Source of the DNA: JBEIUO01 sp964549785
GTDB lineage: Bacteria; Planctomycetota; Phycisphaerae; Phycisphaerales; UBA1924
Reading direction: 5' to 3'
Assembly (NCBI GenBank): GCA_964549785.1
Contig: CAZJXA010000081.1
Location: 1-13,272, forward strand
Length of the DNA: 13,272 nucleotides
The notes under the pieces are model-generated. The model ran no database searches and was not told where the DNA came from. It saw only the letters and a program-made list of their open reading frames with translations. Numbering within the stretch: position 1 is the first letter of the stretch; every line of letters starts with the position of its first letter. Shown here in pieces: positions 5,955-12,809 of this stretch. The position numbers and the translations under genes are program-made.

Positions 5955-7523
5955 ATGTTCGCGGAAGCCGCCGGTCGCTTCACCGATTCTGTGAATCGCG
6001 ATCGTGTTGGTGGCCTTGGCGCGGCCCAGAGGACGGCCCGCGAGGAGGACAATAAAGTCGCCCGGATCCACCGCCTTGCGGGCCAGCAGTTGCGCATCCA
6101 CCGCAGCGTTCCAATCCGAGAGCTTACCGCTGGCGGGTGGATCGGCGCAGATAGGGGTGATGCCCCGGAGCAGCGCGAGGCGGCGGGCCGAGATGGGGCT
6201 GCTGGTGAAGGCGAAGATGGGAACGACGAAGTTGTTCTGCGAGAGGTAGCGCGCGGTTCCGCCGTTCTGGCTCCAGCAGACGACCGCGCGGGCCGAAAGG
6301 TCGCGGGCGATATCCCACGCGCCGTGGGCCAGCGCGGCGGTGGCGCGGTGGCCCGCCGCGAGCCGCAAGGGCGGAGAGTTGGGCACGGGCGTTTCGCGGA
6401 TCCGCGTCTCGGCCGCATCGATAATGCGTGACATCGTTTCAACCACGAGCACCGGATGCCTGCCGGTGGCGGTCTCGGCGGAAAGCATCACGGCGTCCGC
6501 CCCGTCAAAGACCGCGTTCGCGACGTCGCTGGCCTCGGCCCTCGTGGGCACCGCGTTCTCGATCATGGTCTCGAGCATTTGGGTGGCCACGATACAGGGC
6601 CTGCCGTGTTCGTTGCAGGCGGCGATGATCTGTTTCTGGACAACGGGCACCTTGGCGATCTCCATCTCGACACCAAGGTCGCCGCGGGCGACCATGATGG
6701 CATCGGAGATTTCCACGATCGCCGTGAGGTCGGCGACGGCCTGGGGCATCTCGATTTTGGCGACGATAGGGATCCACGGGGGGTCGGTGGCATCCACGCC
6801 GGCGCAGCGGGCGATGCCTTCACGGAGGGTGACGACGTCGGCGGCGCTGCGCACGAACGAGAGCGCCAAGAAATCCAGACCGTGCTCAACCGCCCATCGG
6901 ACGCACTCCCAGTCTCGCTCGGTGACGGCCGGTGCCGAGAGATCGCTCTGCGGGACGTTGATCCCTTTCCGGCTGGAGACGGCTCCTCCGACAATCACGC
7001 GGCACCGGAGTTCGCCCGCGGCAACGTCGCGGGAGAGCGCCAGCATGCGGATCGCGCCGTCGTTGATGAGTACCTTGTGCCCCGGCTCAACTTCATCAAT
7101 CAACCGGTCATAGGTGACCGCAAAGACGATTTCCGGTCCGGCCGGTGTGGCGCGGGCGAACGACTCGGGGATGCCCCGCTTCAGCACGACGTCCTGACCG
7201 GGCGCTACGCGCACGAGTCCGCCGCCGGAGGGCGACGGTTCGCCGAGGCCGGCCGGCACAAGGCCGATCCGGATTTTCGGGCCTTGGAGATCTCCCAGGC
7301 AAGCGACGTGGACGTCGAGTTCCGCCGCGGCGGCCCGGACGATCGCCAGACGGGCCGCGTGTTCGGGAAGATCACCGTGCGAAAAATTGAACCGGAAAAC
7401 GTTGACACCGGCCGTGATGAGGCGGCGGACCGTCTCGGGCGTTTCACTCGCCGGGCCGATGGTCGCGACGATCTTGGCGAACAAGGTCGGGCGAGTCGGC
7501 GGTTCGATAGCAGGGACGTTCAT
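5952..7523 (-). CDS. pyk: Pyruvate kinase
   Basis: Converts phosphoenolpyruvate and ADP to pyruvate and ATP, the last step of glycolysis. The 523-residue protein has the barrel motifs in order: KIVATIGPAS (17-26), FRFNFSHGD (43-51), GDLQGPKIR (77-85), VLINDGAIRM, GINVP, DFLALSFVRS, VAKIEMPQAV with the catalytic lysine at 256, MVARGDLGVEM (277-287), QMLETMI, PTRAEASDVANAV and DGADAVMLSAETATG. The C-terminal domain contains a WSQNGGTARYLSQNN loop, comparable to the effector-binding part of the family, followed by a TNTIAIHRIG end. The residue after GP in DLQGPK is Lys (83), where potassium-dependent enzymes carry Glu, as in E. coli PykA; this suggests activity without K+. An extra Gly/Ser/Pro loop (about 90-103) leads into the B domain. 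The ATG at 7523 puts the first motif at residue 17; no clear ribosome site precedes it. Its end nearly touches the convergent small gene. Confidence 0.97.
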   Translation of the reverse strand: MNVPAIEPPTRPTLFAKIVATIGPASETPETVRRLITAGVNVFRFNFSHGDLPEHAARLAIVRAAAAELDVHVACLGDLQGPKIRIGLVPAGLGEPSPSGGGLVRVAPGQDVVLKRGIPESFARATPAGPEIVFAVTYDRLIDEVEPGHKVLINDGAIRMLALSRDVAAGELRCRVIVGGAVSSRKGINVPQSDLSAPAVTERDWECVRWAVEHGLDFLALSFVRSAADVVTLREGIARCAGVDATDPPWIPIVAKIEMPQAVADLTAIVEISDAIMVARGDLGVEMEIAKVPVVQKQIIAACNEHGRPCIVATQMLETMIENAVPTRAEASDVANAVFDGADAVMLSAETATGRHPVLVVETMSRIIDAAETRIRETPVPNSPPLRLAAGHRATAALAHGAWDIARDLSARAVVCWSQNGGTARYLSQNNFVVPIFAFTSSPISARRLALLRGITPICADPPASGKLSDWNAAVDAQLLARKAVDPGDFIVLLAGRPLGRAKATNTIAIHRIGEATGGFREH

Positions 7524-7650
7524 GCGTGGGAAACTCGTGTGGAGGGAGCGGGCAAGTCAGCGACGCGGGCAACGCAAGGGCTCTCAGTGACGGCGAGCGT
7601 TGTCGCCTGGTTCGCGACCGTCGGCGCTCAACGACGAGAAGACGGGGCAC

Positions 7651-9195
7651 TCAGGCACCATCGGCCAAACGGACGACCTCCCGGTACGCATCCCGGAAAA
7701 AGGAGGTGTAAAGCACCTCGGCCCGACCTTGTGCGCCGGGTGGACGCCAACTTTCGCGGATCGGCTTGAAATTCTCCACGGTGAAGGGGAGCACATTCCC
7801 GTCGATCTCGGTAGTCGGCCAGGAATAAAACAGGGACTCCATGCGGGCGAGTCGCTCCGCGTTGCCCGCGCCGCGTGCCAGCCGGGCCCGTTCATTCCGG
7901 ATCGCGCGCCACGCCGCCCGCTGCTCATCGGAGACCTCGATCGCAAAGGCTCCCATCATCACGGGGATCGCCGCCCGCCAGCCACGGACGGTGTCCTTGG
8001 AGGCCGCCTCGAATGGGTTCGCCTGGTCGATCATGCGGTCCACATACCGCTCGTACATGGCCCTCCGCACGGGCATCCGCCGGAGTTCCGATTGGCGGGG
8101 GCCGAGTCCGTCCGCGGAGTGCGTTCGTTGCCGCGAGGGAAACTGCCACAGCGACTGTCCTTGGTCCGTGAGGACGTACTCGATCAATCGTTTCGCGAGC
8201 TCTGGATTGGGTCCGCCCCGAAGGATCGAGATCGGATCGGCGTCGATGTAGACTGCGCCCACCGGGTCCGCGTAGCCGACGCGCCCCGTCGCCGGATCCT
8301 GATTCTCCTTCAATATCGCTTGGGCCTGCCCGCGTCCGTAGAAATCGATCGCGAGCGCGGCGGCGGCCTCGCCCTGGGCCACGTCCACCGGCGGCTTGGT
8401 CGCCGAATTCGTGAAATAGCGGGCGTTGGCGGTGATCTCTCGGAGAAGCCGCCACCCGTCTTCCCAGCCGTAATGATTCAGGATCGCATCGAGAGTCGTG
8501 GTCACCGAGCCCGATTGCCGAGGGTCGGCGAGGGCGACGAAGCCCGCCAGACGCGGGTCCGCGAGGTCCGCGAAACTGTCCGGCTCGGGGATTCCCAGAC
8601 GTGAAAGGAGATCGCGATTGAAGACGATGCCGAAGCCGGACAATGCCGTCCCGATCCAATATTGCTCCGGGTCGTAGAGTGTCTGCGTCCCGATCGTGTT
8701 GGCGCCGAACCAGCCGTCAAGTTGTGCCTGGCTGAAGCCCGCGGGGACCGACATCGGGATGTTGACGGCTTTGGACGTCCCGTCGGGCTGCCGGATGGTG
8801 GCAGTGACCCCCTCCCCTCTTTTCAACCGCCCGTGGTCGAAGGAACCGCCGCCGAATACGGCGTCCACGGAAATCGTGCCGGCGACGCACGACCCATCCG
8901 CAGCGATCGCCCCCGAACGGATCGCCGCGTTGTACTGTGACTGAAGTTGCTTGATGATCTCGCTCGTGCCCCCCGGGACTCGGAAATCGATCCGGGCCGG
9001 CACCCCGTGAACGGCTTCGTGCCACCGGCTGAACCCCTCCGCAAACTCCGTCCGAATCTGGGCGACGTGTGGTGTGACGACAACGAGCGTCGGAACGTCG
9101 TCGCCTTGGGCGTCGGCACTCGCGGGCCGCAGCGCGAACGGAACGCCGATGATGGCGGCGAGCGCGAGAAATGTGAGGATCTGGGATATCTTCAT
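7651..9195 (-). CDS. ABC transporter solute-binding protein, Fe(III)-type, with C-terminal extension
   Basis: A 514-residue exported binding protein. An N-terminal signal peptide (about 1-29, with the hydrophobic part ILTFLALAAIIGVPFAL) leads into a periplasmic binding fold: TLVVVTPHVAQIRTEFAEGF, FRVPGGTSEIIKQL, TALSGFGIVFNRDLLSRLGI, DLADPRLAGFVALADPRQSGS, GWRLLREITANARYFTNSA, VDVAQGEAAAALAIDFYG, DPISILRGGPNPELAKRLIE and DQGQSLWQFPS. This order matches the Fe3+/AfuA-type family of about 340 residues. Residues about 385-514 go beyond that family and I cannot assign them. No lipobox Cys follows the signal peptide. The ligand is not shown by the sequence; iron, other metals or phosphorylated compounds are all possible. 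No permease or ATPase gene is adjacent: pyruvate kinase follows 127 bp downstream and the dehydrogenase gene is divergent. No strong ribosome site precedes the ATG. Confidence 0.85.
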   Translation of the reverse strand: MKISQILTFLALAAIIGVPFALRPASADAQGDDVPTLVVVTPHVAQIRTEFAEGFSRWHEAVHGVPARIDFRVPGGTSEIIKQLQSQYNAAIRSGAIAADGSCVAGTISVDAVFGGGSFDHGRLKRGEGVTATIRQPDGTSKAVNIPMSVPAGFSQAQLDGWFGANTIGTQTLYDPEQYWIGTALSGFGIVFNRDLLSRLGIPEPDSFADLADPRLAGFVALADPRQSGSVTTTLDAILNHYGWEDGWRLLREITANARYFTNSATKPPVDVAQGEAAAALAIDFYGRGQAQAILKENQDPATGRVGYADPVGAVYIDADPISILRGGPNPELAKRLIEYVLTDQGQSLWQFPSRQRTHSADGLGPRQSELRRMPVRRAMYERYVDRMIDQANPFEAASKDTVRGWRAAIPVMMGAFAIEVSDEQRAAWRAIRNERARLARGAGNAERLARMESLFYSWPTTEIDGNVLPFTVENFKPIRESWRPPGAQGRAEVLYTSFFRDAYREVVRLADGA

Positions 9196-9243
9196 AACCG
9201 GCCGGACTGTACGGGTGTCTGTTCACCGCGTGGCCCGGCATGT

Positions 9244-9247
9244 GGAG
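9244..9247 (+). promoter_or_regulatory. Ribosome binding site of SDR gene
   Basis: GGAG lies 8 nt before the ATG at 9256. It decides the start, because the open frame extends about 100 codons further upstream, antisense to the solute-binding protein gene. Confidence 0.6.
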
Positions 9248-9255
9248 CGCAAACG

Positions 9256-9987
9256 ATGTCAGGTCGCGGCGTGATTGTGATTACCGGAGCGGGGTCGGGG
9301 ATCGGGAGAGCCACCGCCACGCGATTGTCCGCCTTGGGGTATCCGCTCGTTCTGGTCGGTCGCCGAAGAGACGCCCTGCGTGAGACGGCGTCGGGGTGCG
9401 TGGGAGCGTGTACGCTCGTCGATCTTGATGTTGCACAGGCTGACAGCGGCCCCGAGATCCTCCGGCGGCTCGCCGCGGATAACCCGGAGGAATCGGGCAT
9501 CGCCGCGCTCCTCAACAACGCGGGCCGGGCGATTACCGGAACAATCGCCGAATCCTCGCACGGCGAAATCGCGTCGGCGTTCGCCGTCAACGCGGTCGCG
9601 CCCACGGCCTTGGTGTCGGCGTGTTGGAGCGGGCTCATGGCCCACGCTGCCCTCCACGGTCGGGCGACCGTGGTAAACGTCTCGTCGATCGCGACGATGG
9701 ACCCGTTCCCCAACTTGTATGCCTACGCGTGCGCGAAGGCGGCCCTCAACATCGGTGCGCTCTGTGTGCATCGCGAGGGCCGCCCCCTCGGAATCCGCGG
9801 CTTCGCGGTGGCGCCGGGATCGGTGGAAACCGCGATGCTGCGGTCGGTGGTCTCTACCGACGTCCTCCCGACCGAGCAGACGCTCTCACCGGACGCGGTC
9901 GCCAAGGTGATCGTCGAGTGCATCGAAGGCGCGCGCGACCGGGAGTCCGGCACCACCATTGTCGTCAAGCCCGTCCACGGTGTGTGA
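9256..9987 (+). CDS. Short-chain dehydrogenase/reductase (SDR), classical type
   Basis: An NAD(P)-dependent oxidoreductase of 243 residues, the usual size for classical SDRs. The nucleotide-binding motif TGAGSGIG is at 10-17, followed by a basic patch after strand 2 (VGRRR, 34-38) that favours NADP over NAD. The NNAG motif is at 87-90, the helix-4 Asn is Asn112, and the catalytic Ser is at 143-144 (NVSSIA). YxxxK is Tyr157-Ala-Cys-Ala-Lys161, and the APGSVET segment (186-192) is the usual PG motif. The substrate cannot be predicted. The ATG at 9256 places the Rossmann motif at the N-terminus and has a good ribosome site. It is divergent from the solute-binding protein gene with only 60 bp between starts, and convergent with the GlmU-like gene. 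Confidence 0.92.
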   Translation: MSGRGVIVITGAGSGIGRATATRLSALGYPLVLVGRRRDALRETASGCVGACTLVDLDVAQADSGPEILRRLAADNPEESGIAALLNNAGRAITGTIAESSHGEIASAFAVNAVAPTALVSACWSGLMAHAALHGRATVVNVSSIATMDPFPNLYAYACAKAALNIGALCVHREGRPLGIRGFAVAPGSVETAMLRSVVSTDVLPTEQTLSPDAVAKVIVECIEGARDRESGTTIVVKPVHGV

Positions 9988-10015
9988 ACGGCACTCTTCG
10001 CGGTGCGGGCGGCCC

Positions 10016-10045
10016 CCCGCGACGACCGGTGATCTCGCGGGTTTT
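10016..10045 (+). terminator. Rho-independent terminator of the SDR gene
   Basis: CCCGCGA, a 12-nt loop that contains ACCGGT, then TCGCGGG form a perfect 7-bp GC-rich stem, followed directly by TTTT and A. It starts 28 bp after the SDR stop codon. Its T-run overlaps the stop codon (TAA, 10046-10044) of the convergent GlmU-like gene, so there is no room for a separate terminator of that gene here. Confidence 0.55.
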
Positions 10046-11213
10046 ACTCCGCCGGCCTCACGCAAGTCGCGTGCAACGCTCGGAGACGGTCGAGATACGC
10101 GGCGTCCGGCGTGACTTTGCGGCGTGCCATGGCGGCCCGGGCCACGTCGGTGAACTTGTCGAGTCGGTAGGAACGGGTGCCGGCATCGGTGAACCACCCG
10201 AACGGCGGGGTGGTGCCGCTGACGGGCGCGGTCGTGGCGAACATCCCCCCGGTGTGCAGGACACTGCCGGTCATGATGCGGGTGCAGATGGCGGTTTTGA
10301 CGTGGTCGCCGATGACGGCGCCCAAAAACTGCTCTCCGGTGCGCTCGTTGGGGCCGGCCGCCGTCGCCCGGGCGATCACCTCGCCGTAGGTGTTCAGGAG
10401 ATTGCTGTTGGTGGTGCCAGCACCCAGATTCACCCACTCGCCGACCCACGAATCGCCGAGGTAGCCGTCGTGGGCCTTATTGGAGTATCCTTGAAAAATT
10501 GTCCCACCGACTTCGCCGTTGACTTTGCACCAGGGGCCGATCGCGGTCTGGGGGCGAATGGTCGCGCGTTCAAGGATGGTCGAGTGCGGGCCGACGTAGC
10601 ACGGGCCCATGAGGATCGCGCCGGGCCGGATCACGGCGAACTCGTCGATGATGATCGGGCCCGCCTCGGTGTCGAGCACCGACGAGGGGTAGACGGTCGC
10701 CGACCGCGCTATGCGCAGCCCCATGTCACCGATCCCAACCACGCCCGCGGGCGGTGCGGACGGCAGCCTCTCCGCCATCAACCGCTCGAGGTCGTTTGCG
10801 ATGCAGCGGTCACGCAGGGTGCGGACGTGCCAAGGCTTTGATATCAACGAAGTGTCCGGCGCGGCGTGGACTGCGAGTCCTGCAAAATCGCCGCCCGCAA
10901 CCGCCGGCGCCCGATGGCTTTCCACCCGGGCCACCACGAGGTGCCCCGTCGCCGTTTCAATGACGGCACTCCCCACGGCGAGGCTGGTGATCCCGACCGG
11001 CGGAAGCGGGCACCGCGCGTTCACAATCACGACCTGCCCCCGGGACTCCACTTCGGCGAAGCCAGCCCGCACACCCGGAAACGTGCCGCGCCAGCGTTCC
11101 CGCGTCGTGAACGCCCCGGTTCGGATGTCAGCGGCGGGACGAAGGTCCGTCAAGGGGGCCACCGGCACCCCATCATCAAACAGCACAACGGCGACCGCCT
11201 CATCCATCGTCAT
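10044..11213 (-). CDS. GlmU-family sugar nucleotidyltransferase / left-handed beta-helix protein
   Basis: A 389-residue protein of the alternative GlmU type found in Bacteroidetes and some other groups, thought to make UDP-N-acetylglucosamine from glucosamine-1-phosphate for peptidoglycan or LPS. The N-terminal part (about 1-125) is a divergent nucleotidyltransferase with VVLFDDG, LTDLRPAADIRTGAFT and RERW; it lacks the GxGTRM loop of classical GlmU. Residues about 170-330 form left-handed beta-helix turns with hexapeptide spacing: IIIDEFAVIRPGAILMGPCY, CKVNGEVGGTIF, YSNKAHDGYLGDSWVGEWVN and LGAGTTNSNL. The last two are strongly conserved in this family. Activity of both domains is inferred, not shown. 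The ATG at 11213 has a GGAG 8 nt upstream; a second ATG two codons later is possible. It lies 76 bp downstream of mreD on the same strand, and its end overlaps the SDR terminator. Confidence 0.85.
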   Translation of the reverse strand: MTMDEAVAVVLFDDGVPVAPLTDLRPAADIRTGAFTTRERWRGTFPGVRAGFAEVESRGQVVIVNARCPLPPVGITSLAVGSAVIETATGHLVVARVESHRAPAVAGGDFAGLAVHAAPDTSLISKPWHVRTLRDRCIANDLERLMAERLPSAPPAGVVGIGDMGLRIARSATVYPSSVLDTEAGPIIIDEFAVIRPGAILMGPCYVGPHSTILERATIRPQTAIGPWCKVNGEVGGTIFQGYSNKAHDGYLGDSWVGEWVNLGAGTTNSNLLNTYGEVIARATAAGPNERTGEQFLGAVIGDHVKTAICTRIMTGSVLHTGGMFATTAPVSGTTPPFGWFTDAGTRSYRLDKFTDVARAAMARRKVTPDAAYLDRLRALHATCVRPAE

Positions 11214-11221
11214 CTCAACAA

Positions 11222-11225
11222 CTCC
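11222..11225 (-). promoter_or_regulatory. Ribosome binding site of GlmU-like gene
   Basis: GGAG on the minus strand, 8 nt before the ATG at 11213. It favours this ATG over the one two codons downstream. Confidence 0.5.
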
Positions 11226-11289
11226 GCACGTTCAACGGTCCCTTCCGACGTCCCATGGTCAACGTTCCGACTTTCCTTGACTCCCCGCT

Positions 11290-11856
11290 TTACCGCCGCC
11301 CCAGCCGACCCTGCGGACCGGTTGAAAAACCCAGAAACGTTGCGAGGGGCATCAGCACCAGGGCCAGCAGCGCCGCCACGGTCGCGGTGTAGAGAGAACT
11401 GGCCAGGCCTTCGACCAAGAGCCTCGATGGAATCAGACCCGTGTCGCTGGAAACCGCGTGCCGCAACGCGAACAACCCGGCCAACGCGCTGCACCACACC
11501 AGCGAGACCAGCCCCGCGAGGAATCCCAGGGTCAGCGGGTTACGCCGGATTACCAGTCCGCGAAGCGTCAGGACGAGCCACGCCCCGACCACCGCCGCGA
11601 TGAGGCGCGGCCCGACCACGGTCAGGGCTCGGCCGCCGTCCAAACCCGGCACTTGAAAAACGAGATCGGTCGCGAGGCCGATGAGGAGCGCGGCCCAGAG
11701 CGCGGCCGGGGGAGCGGCATACATCGCGACAAACGTGACGAAAGCGATGACGAAACTGGGAGCGATGTTGGTGTCACCGAGGGCGAACGCGTCCCGCAGG
11801 CCCGCATCGAGCCCGATGAACACCCACGCGACAATCGCGACCGCGACGACGTTCAT
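11290..11856 (-). CDS. mreD: Rod-shape-determining membrane protein MreD
   Basis: A 188-residue integral inner-membrane protein that acts with MreB and MreC in the elongation complex. Several hydrophobic stretches fit about five membrane helices: at the N-terminus (VVAVAIVAWVFIGL), APSFVIAFVTFVAMYAA, ALWAALLIGLATDLVF, a long stretch near 85-100 (LIAAVVGAWLVLTL), and the last two around FLAGLVSLVWCSALAGLF and VAALLALVLMPLATFLGF. The glycine-rich GLATDLVFQVPG follows the MreD pattern of a polar residue pair inside a membrane helix. MreD is poorly conserved, so the call leans on its place directly after mreC. Its ATG overlaps the mreC TGA in an ATGA (11856-11853), indicating translational coupling. 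The longer open frame upstream is only the shadow of mreC. Confidence 0.88.
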   Translation of the reverse strand: MNVVAVAIVAWVFIGLDAGLRDAFALGDTNIAPSFVIAFVTFVAMYAAPPAALWAALLIGLATDLVFQVPGLDGGRALTVVGPRLIAAVVGAWLVLTLRGLVIRRNPLTLGFLAGLVSLVWCSALAGLFALRHAVSSDTGLIPSRLLVEGLASSLYTATVAALLALVLMPLATFLGFSTGPQGRLGRR

Positions 11857-12746
11857 GGCGGGCCTTCCGAAGACGGTTCGTCCCGCTCGCTGATCCGCAG
11901 CAGGACCGTCTGGACACGTGCGAGATCCGGGATCGTTGGCCGGACCGTGATGATCTTGCGGAGGGGCTGATTGGGGGCGGGCTCGATGCTCTCGATGATG
12001 CCGATAACGAGCATCTGGGCCGCCCGGGGCCAACGGTCGGGGTCGCGCAGTCGCACCGCCTGACCGACCTTGGGCTCGATCGGCGTCTCCGACATCAAAA
12101 CGCGCCGATCCTCGACGGGTCCGCGCAGCGTTCCGTCTCCCGTCGGCTCCAGACGGCACGGCAAACCCTCGGGATCTCCGGCTCGCGGATTGTCGGGCAT
12201 CACCACTCCCAGCAGGTGCCGATCCGACTGCGTGATCGTTTCGACGGTCGACGTCAGGAAGTCGGTCGAAACCACCCGCCCGATCAGTTGCAGACCCGTG
12301 CCCGCGGCGATATCGCCCACCGCCACCCCCAGTTTGGTCCCCGCTCGGACGACCAGCAGCCCAGTGGCGAGGTCGCTCCCAGATGCAACGACCGGCGCCA
12401 CGATCTGACGCGTGCGCTGCGTTCCGTCGATCACCGAAAGGGTTCGGAGTTCCTCGAGTAGCCCACGGAGTCTGCGATTCTCATCCGATTCCCGCAGGTA
12501 CAGCGTGCGGAACTGCTCGCGTTCCTCTTCCACCGCCCCGATCCGCTCGTGCGACAAATCGACCCCGGACGGTTTCAGCCAGCGACCGAGTGTGGACATC
12601 GGCTGCGAGATCGGCGCGACCACCGTCCGTGCCAGCCCGCCGAACCACGAGAGCCAGCCCGTGACGCCCGCCGGCAGCACAAAGAGCGTCGCCGCCGTAA
12701 AGAGCGCGAGGAAGAACGACCGGCCTGGCGAAGATTGAAACGTCAT
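11853..12746 (-). CDS. mreC: Rod-shape-determining protein MreC
   Basis: A 297-residue bitopic protein that links cytoplasmic MreB to the peptidoglycan machinery outside. One membrane helix lies near 10-28 (SFFLALFTAATLFVLPAGV). A coiled coil follows (about 66-104, HERIGAVEEEREQFRTLYLR then ENRRLRGLLEELRTL). The periplasmic beta domain contains APVVASG, LLVVRAGTKLGVAVGD, GLQLIGRVVSTDFLTSTVET and, near the end, MLVIGIIESIEP. The order matches MreC, whose typical length is 270-350. The start is chosen at 12746 because it puts the membrane helix near the N-terminus; an in-frame ATG at 12794 would add 16 residues of Arg/Cys-rich, unlikely sequence. No strong ribosome site is visible for either. 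It lies 63 bp after mreB and overlaps mreD by 4 bp. Confidence 0.92.
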   Translation of the reverse strand: MTFQSSPGRSFFLALFTAATLFVLPAGVTGWLSWFGGLARTVVAPISQPMSTLGRWLKPSGVDLSHERIGAVEEEREQFRTLYLRESDENRRLRGLLEELRTLSVIDGTQRTRQIVAPVVASGSDLATGLLVVRAGTKLGVAVGDIAAGTGLQLIGRVVSTDFLTSTVETITQSDRHLLGVVMPDNPRAGDPEGLPCRLEPTGDGTLRGPVEDRRVLMSETPIEPKVGQAVRLRDPDRWPRAAQMLVIGIIESIEPAPNQPLRKIITVRPTIPDLARVQTVLLRISERDEPSSEGPP

Positions 12747-12809
12747 CAGGATACATCGCGGCCGCGCACAGGCTCCATGACCGGGGGCCCGCATCGGCCG
12801 TGCAAACGG

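Noticed and set aside
7592..7607. GGCGA-N6-TCGCC hairpin in the gap between the solute-binding protein and pyruvate kinase genes
   Set aside because: The stem is only 5 bp and no T-run follows on either strand. In DNA this GC-rich such stems occur by chance.
6456..7769. A 437-codon plus-strand open frame opposite pyruvate kinase
   Set aside because: Its translation is rich in Arg, Asp and Gly with no recognisable fold, as expected for the antisense of a GC-rich gene. Pyruvate kinase on the other strand is certain.
7600..8604. A 334-codon plus-strand open frame opposite the solute-binding protein gene
   Set aside because: It is low-complexity and Arg/Gly-rich, with no motif; the minus-strand gene has a signal peptide and a clear binding-protein fold.
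9198..9207. CCGGCCGG palindrome between the divergent solute-binding protein and SDR starts
   Set aside because: It is a short GC-only palindrome, common by chance in this composition, and no promoter elements are placed around it.
9621..10841. A 406-codon plus-strand open frame across the SDR and GlmU-like genes
   Set aside because: It crosses a terminator and two well-supported genes in other frames and shows no protein family features.
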